NCBI GenBank assembly: GCA_010645155.1
Contig: CM021323.1
Coordinates: forward strand, 1,989,678 to 2,053,677
Direction: 5' to 3'
DNA length: 64,000 nt
From: Tigriopus japonicus
Taxonomy: Eukaryota > Arthropoda > Copepoda > Harpacticoida > Harpacticidae
A model generated the notes under the pieces. It saw only the letters and a program-made list of their open reading frames with translations, was not told the origin of the DNA and searched no databases. Shown here in pieces: positions 1 through 14,600 of this stretch (its first letter is position 1; the number at the start of each line of letters is the position of its first letter). The position numbers and the translations under genes are program-made.

Positions 1-3000
1 CGAATAGCCCAGGTTTGCAAAAGCCTGCACAAAATATGCACCCAAGCAATTTCGTTTCGATATCATCACTGCTACTGCCACTACCAACATCATCATCGTT
101 ATCATCATTATCATCAACTTCAGAAGCCACTGCAATGGTAAAGCATTAATTTGCAACTGCCGTCCTTGGAGTTAGTTGGTTTAGCTTTGGCCTTGCGAGG
201 GTCTTTCCCCAGGCTTGATTCCCCTTGAGAGAAAGGAAGAAAAAACTTGACTGATAGAGCCCTATAATGAAAGATTACATTCTCCGTTTGCTTTTCCATC
301 TGCAGTTTGCTCTTTTTGAATTTGTCCCATACCTCTGATGTGACCAATCTCTTTAGGCCTTGCGTAAAATTGGTTTTGTAAGACCACGACCAATATCGTG
401 ATCATGTTATAACCCTAGCTTAATCTTAACTCTAAGTAAGGCTCTTGATGAATAGAGCAACTTCTTTTGTCTTCAAGTCTAATTTATGGTCCCCATCTTC
501 CGGGAATGAGTCGACTTGTGAACAGCCAACTAAGCAGGCCTAAGTATCGAACTAGCTTCAGTTGAACCAACCTAAAGATGGTTCGCAATAAAGGACCAGC
601 TCAAATTACCTTGAGAGGATTAGCTGGATCGATCATTATGTTTGTACATGTAATATGAAGTATCTCATGGTTGAAACACTTGTTTGCATATAAGATCCAG
701 CACTTCTCCTGTATGTCTACGACCAGAGTATTCTCGCCCGATCGATATGTTTCGACCACCATGAAACGAAAATAGAGGTTTCTTCACGAAACTAGCACAA
801 TGACAGCTTGAAGATATAAAAAGATTGGGCTGGGACGTGATCGCAGAATCATGCTTCCAAGGTTTCCAACCAAATACAAGTCCTAATTTTCTTCCCAACC
901 AAGCAGCGTAGCAGAGAGAGAAGTCAAATGCTGGCCTCAGAAAACAAGCTTTTGTGGGACATAAAATATTGTCGCTAGAAGGGGTTATTTTTACGCACGC
1001 TATTCATTTCCCTCATCAATGCCTTGCTTTGGTTATTTAGTTATTTGCTCGCTTTACGACTTGTGAGTTTGTAACGCTAGGATTGTGTGAATCCTTGGCA
1101 TATGTGTACCTTGATGAGTTTGGTCGAGTTTTACTCTTGGTTCTCACTTTAACGAAATTTCGAGTGGACCAAAACTTTTTTGTTTCAACCGAACGCTCTA
1201 GTAAAACATTAAGCTCCTTTGAAAGTTGTTTGGAAATGGTGCATTTATGTTTTAGGTGAATTTAATACGAAATTAGCACCATGCATGAAGAATACTTTTT
1301 TATCTTGATCACTTTCCCTCATGCAAAAAAATATGGTAAAATGAAATACATGAAAAGGAAGTGTATGTTAAATAAATATGCACAACACGATCAAATAGTT
1401 GTTGAAAGAACACCTTTCGAGGTCCGCCTAAGATTCTTTCCACCCCTTAAGCCGGATGTGTTGTCTTACCTTTAGAAGATCTTAATCCCAACTGAAACCC
1501 TCAAGCTTCCCGGTCTGAATTCAAATATTTTATCTTCATTCCTCACCCCCTTTTCGTCGTCGTCAACATCATCATCCTCATCCTAGTCGTGGTTAATGTC
1601 CCTTCTGCAAGTACGTACTGTAGAGGGAGGGATGCCTTTGATGCTCGAATGTGTACAGATCCATGCCAAGTCACGCGAGCGAAGCGCATTCAAAGCGGAA
1701 TCCAGGCGGTGAGAATCATTTGCGTTTTGGTTGCATCCGGGTTATCCCTGCGCCAGATTTTCAATTCAGATTTGCATTAAGAATAATTCTTTACAAAATC
1801 TTTAAGGATTTTTCAAAGGAGATCGCTGACCGGAACTGTTGTCGGGGCATAGAGTTCGTTTTATGTTTTACTGGCTTCTTTAGTCACTCGCGATTGCCCA
1901 GAAGTGCATCATCCATGTGGCTGAACGTTTGGACAGAGACAGATATTGATAGATTTGTCAGTTTTATAGCCCTCAGCTTTTGGCACTAGTTTATTGATGG
2001 CAAGCTCTTTTGGCTAATACTTTAAATCTGAAGCCCTTCAAGCATTTACAATCCCTCCCTCACCCTTAATATATAGAAGTAGTTCCTAATCCTATTTCCT
2101 TTGCATGTTGTTGAGTCGACGTCAAGTGTTGAAGGAAGGGGCGAGAAACAGAATAGAGCAAGTAGCCGGCACCACTACCGACTAAAGGGTCGGCCAACTT
2201 GGAACTTGGATCAGGGAACGAGAGGACGAGAGGAGAAGTACAACAAGAAGAAGAAGACAAGTTTCCTTGGAATCGTGGCGAGAACCTCACGTCTCAGCTC
2301 CTACGTACCATTGGAGTGAGGCGGATAACCCAAGAAGGCTTGTGCAATAAACTTGGAAAGAATTGTGAAGGTCATCTGAATCGGATGATGGTCTGATTCA
2401 CCAATGAGCCAACTCTTGAGTATCCGGAGAATCTGGCGAAGTTCCAGAGGTCTCGGGGCTCATTTTATTCGACAAACAGTTAAGCTGAGTTTTTCGCTGA
2501 GATGTACAATGCATGTAATGGAGTAGGTTCTATATTTGTCTTGATGTGACGATGGCTAATAACATTGCCGGAGGTTGAGAGGCGAAGAGATTTTCGTGTA
2601 CAGTGGTGTTGTGGCACGAGGAATCATGCTCCAATGGAGCAGAGTCTGTCAGGCCTTCTTTTTTAATCTGAATAATGCCCCCATCGTCCGTCCATATGAC
2701 CCATGCGTGTAGGAAATAATCACAAGGCGGTCGCCATGTTGGAAGTTCAAAGCCGCCGCCGACCGTCTACAGCACCACCATGACAACAACACTAGGAGCA
2801 ACAACAACAAGAACCATTGCTACTACGTACGGCCACCCTGGGTTTGGCCTCCGGCCTCATACTCTTGAATGGCTCCTCCGCTTCTCTGGTCTTGTCTTCC
2901 TCGTAGAACCGCGAACAAGAAGTTTTCAGTGGCCAGAGCCACAACTAAAGTCGAGTGTTCCCAAGAAGATCTCACAGAGGAAAAGGAACTTGGAACTTGG

Positions 3001-4600
3001 ATTCTACATCCCTTTAAGCCGCCAAAGCGGCAAAAGACCACTCCAATGTGGAGCTAAAAAAATAGTGTGGCTTGTAGGCCTAAGGGAAAGCTTTCGTACT
3101 TATTTGGTGGTATCAATCCATCCTATTAGGTTTCTACTAACTGGATCGGCTGGTTGAGGATCGTGTCGAAGCGAATGTATAAATACATATTCTTATCTGT
3201 CATTGGCATCATTTAAAAGTCGAGAAAAGTGGCCGCAGAATGAGATGTCTAAGGCACATTGTGCCCGACCGCAAACGTAGGAACACAATCGAGCACACTC
3301 GAGAGGAAACTTTTCTGCCTTTGGCAAGCATTTTGAAGGAGATCTGGCTCACTCCTCCACTTTTAAAGAGCATGTGACTTGATGTATTTTGTTGATTTTT
3401 CCAGAATTAAGGAGGCAGAGCGAGTTCTCCCTATTTCATGGCAAAATATCTCCTGTTGGACCAACTATTACCCAAAGACAGGCTCATTGATTAGAAATCT
3501 ATTCTAAGTTGTCTGGCCTTGTGGACATGCCGTCACACTGAAAGTACACATCAGCTCTGCTACAATGGAGCTCACGAGCAACCCATGTTCGAACAACGTC
3601 CCTGCTAAATCCCCGGCATTCAATCCTTTTGCTAGGCTGTTCCAAGACCGTTTATCTCCGAGAACCCTCACCACACAACCATTCCCCCTGTTCGGGACAA
3701 CCACCAGCACACAAGTACATGGCAGCGTGTCGCCGCCGTTTCGCCAAAGGACGCTTATTCGCAACTCCAAAGCCATCGTATCTAGTGGAATAGCCAATAT
3801 TATGAAAGACCCTTCCTTCTCTTTCTTTTACAAGAGCCCATGCGCCAAGGCGGAACGAGGAGCATACAGCTAGAACGAAAACAGCGTCGACTTGCATGGA
3901 GGATCAGAGAGATTGCTGGATGTGTATGTGTGCGTATAGCTATCCTCCCAGTCAGTGGGGGAATAAGTTGCTGCCGCAAACAAGGGCATGCATGTCCCCC
4001 GGTCTCTACGAGAGAACCTCATTCCCCCCTCTTTTCTCTCTACATAGCACTCACTCTTGTTGAGAAAGAGAAACCCCCTAAACAGCCGCCGCGTTCCCCC
4101 GGCCAAACTTACGTTCGTACCTACTCCAAGAAGATCGTGCTCGAGGACGAGGAATCTACGAACATGACCATATCGATTAAGCCTTCGTTCGGCAGCGTCC
4201 TACCCACTGCACCACATTAGCCCTTAGGCACCAAATGGCAAACCAAGATCAGGCAAACCGCCTTACTAGTCCACAACCACTACTAGTAGAGAAGGGACGG
4301 AAGCCTTTCTCCTCTCCTCTCCCGTCCCTCCCTCCTTCCTCTTTTCATGTTTGGTGGATGTGCATGCTTTTTAGGAGCTACTATCATCATCCGTCTCTGC
4401 CAACCCCGGTTTCTTGAGCCAAGTCCGGGACCAGGCGTGTATCATTTGGCTTACAGCAGCACCCTAGTGGAATCTCCTCGAGTCCGCTTTAAAGGCTGAG
4501 TCCACTCTTCTCGAGGACGCGGTTATGTGGACCAAGTGTTAAAGTGAGAGGGGAATCCTTCGTGAGGGCAATACCGTTGCCATACTTGAGAGTGGGACAC
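1..4600. other. No gene recognised (left flank)
   Basis: Only short open frames occur here on both strands. None resembles a known protein, and none shows a chain of exons with matching splice phases. The stretch has simple-sequence patches, such as CAT/ATC-rich sequence near 70-120 and 1560-1580. It may hold upstream regulatory sequence for the ATPase beta gene, but nothing seen supports a specific element. Confidence 0.5.
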
Positions 4601-5632
4601 TCGCCACTCTTTTGCTCTCGCTCGGTCGTCGGCTTGCTCGTTGGCTCTTCGGTGTCCCTTCCTCCTTTTTCAAAGACCCGGTATCAAACCCTCTGGTCTC
4701 CATCTTCGGTTTGGATAGTGCCGCCTGGAGCCCCACCACCGCCTGCTAGCACCAGACCACTTTCCAACTGTACTTGGAACACCAACGACAACAACTACTG
4801 GGGAAATGGCTCATCTTATGGTGGTCCATGCTCACGGGAAAATGCCTTTCCCCTCTCCCTCTCTCTCTGTTTCTCTGGCACTCGCTCGTTTCCCTTCTTC
4901 TTCTCCTTCGGCCTCCTCGTCCCTTTCGTTGGATTAGACCAGCGAGCGATCTAAAGTGTGTGAGCGAGTTCCCCCGACTATCCTCTCCAAGCAAAGTAGC
5001 GTGAGTGAGAGATAGATAGATAGTGGCTTTCCATTCGTGCCGGAGGAACTGGAGGAATGGTTGCCTTATAGTAAAAGTAGTGGAGGACATTCTTGTTCAA
5101 TTCTTACTTAGATTTTCCAAAGTGGTGTGTTACAAAATTCTACCCATCATTGTGAGGTATCACGTTTGCAACTTTTTTGGGTTGGCATCAAGTGAGGAGA
5201 GGTGCTGTCAAGTCTCTGTCTATCCGAGACACGACCAACAACCTCGAGAGGGCTGTGCAAGTAGAACCGACGAGGCTTCTATCATCTCCATCTTCGAAAC
5301 CGAATTTTCTGGTTCTTCCAGCAGCAGCAGCAGCAGTGGTGGTAGCAGCAGCCGGCAAACTAGACTATACATCAGCAGTGGCAGCTAACATCTAGCCCTG
5401 GTAAATCGTGTGATTAAGCAACAGCAAGAATAGCAGCAGCAGCAGTAGCACTTCTACAGAGCAGTGTTTCTCGCAGCAGCACCAGCAGCATTAGTAGTAA
5501 CTCAAAGTCCTGAGCCCCTGAGAACCGCCAAGAAGTACGAAAGGTTAACTAACCTTCAGTACTCTAAACCTCCGTGTGATCGACTTCTTCAATTTCTTTC
5601 ATCGCTTACAAAGAAATCTAGCGTCCTCAACC
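4600..5632 (+). promoter_or_regulatory. Probable leader/promoter region of the Na+/K+-ATPase beta gene
   Basis: This stretch directly precedes the start codon of the beta-subunit gene. It is rich in CT/GA tracts and, from about 5310 to 5490, in interrupted CAG/CAGCAG repeats. No splice acceptor is needed to reach the ATG at 5633, so the end of this stretch is probably 5' UTR. I cannot place the transcription start or a TATA box. The assignment is inferred from position. Confidence 0.35.
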
Positions 5633-8600
5633 ATGGCTAATTCGAATGCCAAAACCAATGACACAAAACCCGAGCCTCCACAGCAATTCCAATTCGCACA
5701 GAAGCCAGTGGAAAGGCCTGGTTGGGAAGGATTCACACATTTTCTGTGGAATAGTGAAACCAGCGAGTTTCTAGGAAGAACTGGCTGCAGTTGGTGTAAG
5801 TATTGCCCAAATCTTATCATTCTTCCACCCTTCTTACTCCCCTTTTTCCCACCCAAAATTCTATTTTTAACATGAATCGATCATAATTGGTTATGAATAA
5901 TCCAACGAGTGGATGAAGAAGAGCATATCGAGCCAGTATTTGTGTTACTCTTCCAAAGAGGAGAAAAATGAACAATTGGTCTTCTGCTTCATATCCTGTC
6001 AAAGACTTTCACCAGCTTAGACTTACAATACCTGGGGTTGAGGACCGCCAATCTCGTGTTGGTGGAACTTCTCCTCCCCTTGATCTTTCCTTAGTCACCA
6101 CCCCTCCAAGTATTTTGTTATAAGAAAGACATTGGTTCCAATTTCATTGGATTCAGAACAATGTCACCTGCCATTTTATATACATCTCTCACAATTTATT
6201 GTACCCCAATTTCCGTTTCTAATGGGTCGCGGAATGGCTTCAAGTCACGAGCCAACAAATGAGCCATGTCCTCATTATTCAACTCGATAAATTGTCCATG
6301 GGATGTTCTTCGATCCATTGAAATGAAAGTACTCGTCTTTACTCGAAACAACTCAACTTTGCCTAACTTAGTCAATATTTGCTCGCCAATAGAAACTTTG
6401 TTCAATTAGCTCCCATCACCAACCATTCAAGCCAACTCAACTAGAATTATCCAGAAGTCGAATGAACTGCACATATGGTCATGATGATCATGGTGATGAT
6501 TATCATCTTCTTCTTCATCTTTCGGATAAAAGGTGAATGGTTGAGAGTATTAACAAGTGTGGTAGAGAGTCAGTACACCATATACGAGTATTGTCATATT
6601 ATTACATGAGCTCCACAATGAACAATCCACAAAACGCATCCTATGTTTTAGGACCAGAATATGGCATCCTCAACTGTTTTTCTTACTACCCTCAACAAGT
6701 CACCTAATATTGATGATACTTTTACTTTTTCCTTTATCTGGTTGTTGGCTTGCAGCAACTATTTTTCTTATTGTTATTCCATTGCCCATGAAATGAATTT
6801 TTAATGAGTGACATTCCATTACGAAGTTTCACATTGCATGCCCTCATGCTACCATTAAGCCATCACACTGCTCCATTAGGACCCCAATACGCTCATTTGA
6901 CCAAATTGTGCGTAAACATAGCCTTAACTCTTTAAAACCAAAATAATGGCCCGTACGGCTTGAAGATTGACCGTCTCCCAAACTAAGTTCAAGTTCTAAA
7001 TCATTTCAGAAAAAAATGTTTTGCATTATTGTGCACATTTCTGGATTGATTGTACATTTGAGCTAAACTTGATGATTGAAGGGGAGTCTCATTGCCTTAA
7101 AACCTAGTCCAAAGTCAAAGAGAACCCCCAAGCAGCTTTTTAGATTCAGGTCCCTTCGGGCAAAGTCTCCAAGTTTTCTAAACCCTCTCTCACGAGTCAT
7201 TGGTTTTTCTCGAATTTTGGTCCGCTGAATAAAGGGACCTCATCCAGGGTAGCATTGTAAAGATTAATGGAAGAGAACAATTGGATAGGAGAGACCCATA
7301 AAATATACTTTTCATACAAGAATTTACTAATTTATTTTCAACACTAAAACTGCCTTGGTCAAGGTTTCTGGTACTGTGAATTTGAGAAGTAGATATAATG
7401 GATGAGAAATATCAGCGCGGTACCAATAACCCAACCTGTTCCCTGAAAGTTTTCCCACAAAACTTGGAAAGTGAGGAAATGGTGAAATGCATGAGGGACC
7501 ATTGGAAGTTGGAAACTTTTCGAACGAGATCTGAAGGTGGTCGGTTATTCTTGACTTCATTTTGAGATGAGTCCCAACCAGTTTTTCACTCACTCATGGT
7601 TGACGTGATCGATCTGAGAAAGCCCAAGACATTTTCTTGAGATAGCTCTAGTTGTCAGCCTTTGTAATGAAAGTGAAAAAAGACTTGATTATGTAACATA
7701 AGAAACCTCATGACAAACCTTGTCTCATGACAAAAATAATAAAGAAAAAACAAAAAGGTTTCCATCCGTCTCAAAATCATTTTTTTACTGATCCCAAGAT
7801 TTGTGTGATGGGCAACAAGCCATCAATCAGACAGGAAGCTTCAGTTCTCAATAAGAGCTAGCATTGATTTCCTTCAAGTTTCATTTCCTGACTTAATCTG
7901 AGCTCATAATCTTTTCAAAAAAGGGAGCAACTTTGAAATGGCAAAAAAACACATTTCCCCAAGACAAGGCCAGGTTATATCCGAACTCTTAAGGGCCTCA
8001 AGCAACCTTGTTAGGGCAAGGCCCAAGAGGTAGTATCCTCTATTTTGTGCAATTTCATTGCCATTTAATGTGAAGCTAAGGTCGTTCTCGGAATCCTGAA
8101 CCCTTTCTCGACTTTTATGGCCCTTCCACATTCAAGAGTACACGAGGGAAAGAGAATTGAGAGCCAGAGCTTAGCCAGAAATACTGATCTGCTCCAGGAT
8201 TTTTTGGCACCCTCTCACCCGTGTTCGACTTCCCTCTCTTCGAAGACCCATCGGTGGTCCTTGCATTCCCCTAGAATTATGGAAATGTGTGGTCACAGAC
8301 CTTGATTACAAACAATCTGAGATGCAGACAAAAGCCCATTGAGAGCCCATCCCGTATGATATGTGGTATCGATTTGGAAGATCTTTGAAAGCTGAACAAC
8401 GCGCACACATACATTCGTTAGTTTTAGTTCCCGATGTCGTCAAGCACTCGTATTTACTAATTACCAGTTTTCGAATGTTAACCGATAGGAGTGTCAAAAC
8501 CTTGAGAATACAACCTCATCCTTCTTCACCCAAGAGCGTTAAGACGCCTTCTCGTCTTCTAAGTGGTGAAAAGTCCAAATGACGAGTGAGGGTTCGGTGT

Positions 8601-11600
8601 CTGTCCCGAGCGACAAGTCTTTAGAGAGTTTTAAGGCATCCTCGTCTTGGTCTCTAGGGGCTCTTAGAGGTCTCTCAATTACGAGGGACTGGTGGGTGAG
8701 ACCATATGCGATATTTAGGTCCAAAGGAGAAAAAAACCAGGACCATATAAAAGAGGAGAAAGCTTTACCAAAGGAGCTGCCGAGTTAATCGTAAAGGGAA
8801 TCTCAAGATAATGCAAGACCATGGCTCATTCACCGTATGTTCAAGCCCCTTTTCTCCCGCGGAGGGTACCGGTTTTAATTAGTGTGCTTGAGATTGTAAA
8901 TCCAATTGAAGAACCCTCTTCTGGATGCACAACCATCGCTGCTGACCATTTGTCACATTACTACTAGCCTGACCTTTTTTTCGTTACAATCAAGCCAAGA
9001 ACATCTAACTTGTTGAGACTTGGAAAGTTTCAAAGGGAAGCTGTTCAAAATTGATGCTGTGCCAACTCTGTGAGTGACTTGTTGTTCCACGGGGCCATAC
9101 TAGTGCCGCCAAGAAGAACAACACATTTTCAGAAACTTTCGGAACCATGTTGAAAGACCAATAAAGGGCCTCAGAATGAGAACGGAATGGACCTTTGACT
9201 CTGACGGTTAAGAAAAGGGTATGATTATTCGAGGCAGGTCAGACCGTCTTTCCATGTGGGAAGTATTCATGCGCATGGCATGATTAGTAAGTAAATCTTT
9301 GGCAGATCATGTCTCTTCTTGTTCATTGATCTTGACACGGAGACTCCAGATTTATCTTCAACGAAGAGGGGACATGGAAAGATGAAAGGGAGAGATCGAG
9401 AGAGAAGAGATTCCCCATCCTCGTTCACACACCCGTACCCAGCTAGTACCCCAGAGTTGTTCACCTGCAGAGCGTCAGCAATTTGTGGCCTTTTGTACGT
9501 CGATATCGTTTCCCCCATACGCGTGCGTGGCTGGTTGTACGTGTGGGCATGAGACTGGTTCCTTTGCCTTCTTCCCTCTCTAACATCCTTATATGCTCCA
9601 CTCGTGGTGTTCCTCGTCATCAAGTGCACCCATGCACATGGAAACATCCGAGTGTTATGATAAGGCACAATGTTCAGTATTAATGATCTTTTCTTCTTCT
9701 CTCTTTCAGTCAAAATTGGCCTCTTCTATCTGATATACTACACATTTCTGGCAGGATACTTTATAGCCATGCTGCTCATCTTCTACCAGACGCTCGATGA
9801 TCAGCAGCCGAAATGGCAAAACTCGAACGGGATCATTGGAGACAATCCAGGTACACAAACAAAATATAGTGCTTTTGTACGTACTTCCATCCTCTTTATT
9901 TGGTTAATCAAGATCATTGCTTGGCGGTCTAGTGTTGCTCTACAAACGAACCTATTGTTTTCTTGTTCAAACATCTCACTTATCCTCGTGGGTATTCCTC
10001 ATCATGTGATAGAGCGATGGCGAACAAAAGAACCACGGTAGTTTAGGTGACAAAACATTAGCCACAATAAGGTGGGGGGCTTAGAGGCTATTATTTTGAG
10101 GGAAGGTCATCTGCATATCTCGGGAACAATGTCTTTGAACCTTGAAAAAATGCACCCTTTCTTTGAACAAAAATTCTAATATCGAATTGCATTTAGTTTG
10201 GGAATATCCAAAGCCTGAACAAAAAAGATCTTTTGCAACACCCAGCCGTCCAAAAAAGAAGATTTTGAAAACCACTTGAACGATTTTGGTATCGTAAAAT
10301 GAATATCCTTGTGAACTGTTTAAGCGGGCTATTTGTCTTAGATTTTTGAAAACTTTCTTTGCTCGAGACAGATGTTGTTGAAACACCTCTTTCCTTGGTA
10401 GTTACATATCACTCATTGGTTACCATCGGTAGAGCCAAGGAATAATCCGATCTCTTTTGACGGATTATCACCCATCCCATTTCTCCGTGGAAATGCTGAT
10501 CCGAGTCATTAGGAACGCAAGGCTTCTTGATGTGCCGAGAAAATCCTCATCGTCTTTTTGTTTCAATGTAATTCTCATTTCCAGGATTGGGATTTCGACC
10601 AAGGCCTGGAGAGAAAAACGTGGAAAGTACTCTGATGAAGTTTCGACATGGAGATCCGAGAGTAGCTGATTGGGATCTGTGGGCAGACAGATTGGACTTG
10701 TACATGGAAGGTAAGGAAACCAATTCTGTTGATTCAATGACACATTAATCCAACTTTGTAATCGGATTTATCTACAGAAAACTCAGGTGAGGGTGGCAGG
10801 ACAGGCTGTCCTGGCTGAGCTCATGTGTGAGAGCTCAATCTGAACAGCGTTGTATTTACCAAGTGTGTTAGTGCACAATCTATTTTCAAGTTACATAGGC
10901 TGTACCGACACTTATTAACAAGCAGCGATAATTTTAAAACACAAGTAAACTCGATTCATCATATCTACAAGAAGGTCGTCTTCTTTTTGCCTTGGTTTCA
11001 GACCAGCTCTTGCCAAGTTTGTAGCGCAGCTCCAAAACTAGGTTATTCATTAGTAGTCCGTTTCTAAAGAAAGTAAAGATTGGCCAAGGCGCATGGACAA
11101 GGACACGAGCCTTGATTGTATGATGGTCCTTTCATGTGGAAGGAAAGAAAGTGAAAGAGCCAGTGACACAGAGGCATACACAATCGAACTGAGAGAGAGA
11201 GAGGAGGGGTGGGGGGGACTCTTATCACACCACAATGGAGTGTCCCTCGTTCATTTGCATTGTTAGTAACAGCTTGAGATGAGGAGCACGAGAACGAGGA
11301 GGCAACTCGAAATGAAGACGAGCCAGAATAGTCCAAGTCTATTTGACATTAGGCAGATTGCATCTGGGAAACAGATTGTTCCAAATCTGATCCACTCACG
11401 GACACACGAGCAGGTCCGATGCTGCATGCATACATTCACTAAGGGATCACCCCACGTGCGCGATGTTGCGAGGCACCATCCCAAAAGGACTTGGATCAAG
11501 CTCAAGTTGGCAGGGTACCTCGATGCATACCGTCCGTACGTCAGTCAGTCAGTTTGTCCGTCAGACAGTCAGTCAGTCAGTCAGTCTGTCAACTGGTGAG

Positions 11601-14600
11601 GCATGTAGTAAGAAGCCAAGAAACGCTGAATATAAGCATGTATTTTGAGTTATGAGAAAAAAACGTAGTTAAAGAACAAGTCCGTCATTTGTTGGTTGTT
11701 TGATCAAGCACTTTGGGAAAGGCAGTTACTTGTATAGTGATCTGGCTGCTTTGACTGCAGTGAGCTGTCAGGGGAAAATTGAGGGGATATATCATAATCA
11801 ATACGTTAATTACCTCGACATAAATCATCGCAAGTACACATGACAGTGTAACAGTGAGGCATAGTGTGCTAGAATTCCTTATCCTAATTCAAAATTTGGC
11901 AATCGATTGTTACAGCACCCTATCACCGATACTTAGAGAACGGTACAAGTTGTCGAGTGTTCGAGCAAACTCACCTTTTCTTTAGTTATTTATTTATTCA
12001 CCTCCTCCTCCACATTTGAAACATAACACGAACCCGTTGTAGGCAGATTTCCACGAAAATTTGACACATGATTCGGAGGAAAGGGAGAAGTTGGTTGGCT
12101 GCGGGCGAATTGGACAATTTTGAATGGCAATCCTGTCAGAAAATGTACAAAGCCGATGTCGAGAAATTCAGCTTTGGACGGGGAGGATTCTGACAGGTGG
12201 AAGGATTTCACCCATTACCCATTCAACCAAAGCTTGATTCAGCAGGAAAATACGTAAACTCAACCACCGATGCTCAAACATTTGCTGAATCCCAAGGCAA
12301 ATTCCTTCCATCAAGCCCTAGAAAACTGTAAATTCTTAGATCAACTTCACTTGGAATCGAGAGTTGCATTTCACACATAAACATGAAGCTGAATTGTTAC
12401 ACGTAACTTGCCACACGTAGAATATCTCTCAAATGTACTCAGTCAGGAACCACTGTACTTCAGGACGGATTTCAAAAATACACACTAGGTCCGATCATTG
12501 TACTAAAATGTGAGGTTTTTGCAACAAATATATTGTTCCGTTGAATTTCCATTGTACTAATCGGACCTAGTGTGTATTTTGAAAGTAATCCTGGCTTGAG
12601 CCATCCTTGACTCGGTCTACCATTTTCCTAAACTGTTGAAAATAGTCTCACTTTCAAAGTGTACTCTTGCCACAATCAAGGTACGTTTGCAAACCTAGTT
12701 AACAATTCTGCTTGAATGTTTCGGTAAAAGAGATTTCAAATATCTTACATCTACACAAAGGCCAAATAGAGTGCATAATCTGACATTTCCACTTGAACAC
12801 GTGCTTCTTCGAATTCTTTACCTCGCTAACGATCCATGACCCATCCCTTGTTCCAGATTACAAACGTGCCAGCGACAACAAAAAGCCCTCTCCTGATGCG
12901 ATTCAATGTGGGTTCGACAGACCACCAGGCGAGGGTCAAATCTGCCAAGTGGAATCTTCCAACTTGATGAAGGATAATTGTACGAAAGACGCTTCGTATG
13001 GGTACAAGGACGGAAAGCCATGTGTTCTGCTCAAGTTGAACAGGGTAAGTTAATCATGGAGATCGCCATACCCTGATGATGGTTTTTGTTGGTACATGCA
13101 TGCAGGCTATCGCATAGCTATTACAAAACAGAACCAACGAAGGGAAGTGGTGGCGGGGGCTAGTCTTTCCCTTGGGCTTGAACAGAACCCATAAATTACC
13201 CACCAGAGAGGCCTATCGATCTAACTAACTAGTTTGTGAATGAAAAGACAAACACCAATCACAATTGTGCAGTATAATCAGACCATCAGCACCCATGGAA
13301 CGAGAACACGACGCTGTGAGGCGAGAAGGCAGCAGGATGGTCCCACTAGGCCCCAGCAACGTGCTTGAGTGCACTACTTCCTTGGAAATAGCTTCCAGTC
13401 AGCTCATTTTGTGTGAGCTGCTCTATGGTCCCTTTGGTTGGAAACCAAAGAAAGAGAGAGAGAGTGAGACGAGTGAGACTCTCGTTCTCCCTTTTCCAAC
13501 GATCGAGCTCACGAGAGCCTTAGAGGCTTTCTCAAGGTCACGCGAAGGTCCTTGCTCCACGAAGCACAGATTTGACTTGGCAATCAAGATTAGTTGTTTT
13601 CTTGAAAGCCAAATTGAGGAACGGTGGGAGAAAAACATGTTAGATAAATGGTAGGCTTCATGATGAACGGGGTGGAGTGTCTGTTGGTTTTGGAGTCGAA
13701 TGATTTCTTAAATATCGTTGGCAATATGTACTTTCAATGGGAGTGGTTCACTTTTATGTATATCCAAGAGACCATCACGAACGGAACTATGTGTTGGTGA
13801 TGCTTACAGGAAAGAGGTTGAACCTACGTTCTCAAGGATCCAAGGTATTTGATAGGAGAAAAGCGAGAAGAAGCTAGCGAGAGCTGAAAGTACGATTGGA
13901 ACACTTAACAACAAAACATACCACATCTTGTTTGTTGCGTTCCTGTCAATCTACGAGACCTTCGACGTCATCTCCACTACCTCTCTTGATACAAACACAA
14001 AGATGTCAATCGCTTTGGAACAACGAGCCAAGAAATCTATTGTCTCTTACAAAAATAAATTTCCCCCATAGAAAGCAATATTGGCGTCACCAAGTATTCA
14101 AGTATATAGCTGATCAAGTTGGACGCAATTCATGTTCTTAGTTACCTCAACGAAGTTATCTGCTCATGACATTTGATCCTTGTTTTGACGTCATTTTCCC
14201 AAATAATGAGACCAGGACTAGACAGCATGGAACCATCACTTTGGAAAGATTGACCTCGTCACCTAATTTAACAAACCCCAAACATCAAAGCCTCATTGTT
14301 TCTCTTGTCGAAAAGTGTACCGACTTTAACTTTCATCCAACTATTATGGAACGATGGCGTGCTGAACGTGTCTTTGACCTCATCCAGCTCATTCTTGTGG
14401 TTTCAGATCTACGGCTGGGTTCCGGAACTCTTTGCCAACTCCTCTGACTTGCCTGAAGAGGCTCCACAGAGTCTGATCACATATATCAAGGAGAAGGAGA
14501 AGAGCAATGACCCCATGGTGGGGAACATGGTGTGGCTGTCTTGCGAGGGTGAGAACCCTGCGGATCGGGAAAATATCGGCGAGATCGACTACAAGCCCTA

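Noticed and set aside
2780..3157. Open frame of 125 codons
   Set aside because: Composition and sequence do not resemble any family I know; there is no in-phase partner exon and overlapping frames of similar length lie on the other strand.
4544..5090. Overlapping open frames of 114-136 codons on both strands
   Set aside because: Low-complexity CT/GA-rich sequence upstream of the ATPase beta gene; no domain, and no start or splice context on either strand.
10081..10386. Minus-strand frame of 101 codons, considered as a retroelement remnant
   Set aside because: No recognisable reverse-transcriptase or nuclease motif; it lies in an intron of the ATPase beta gene and is likely chance.
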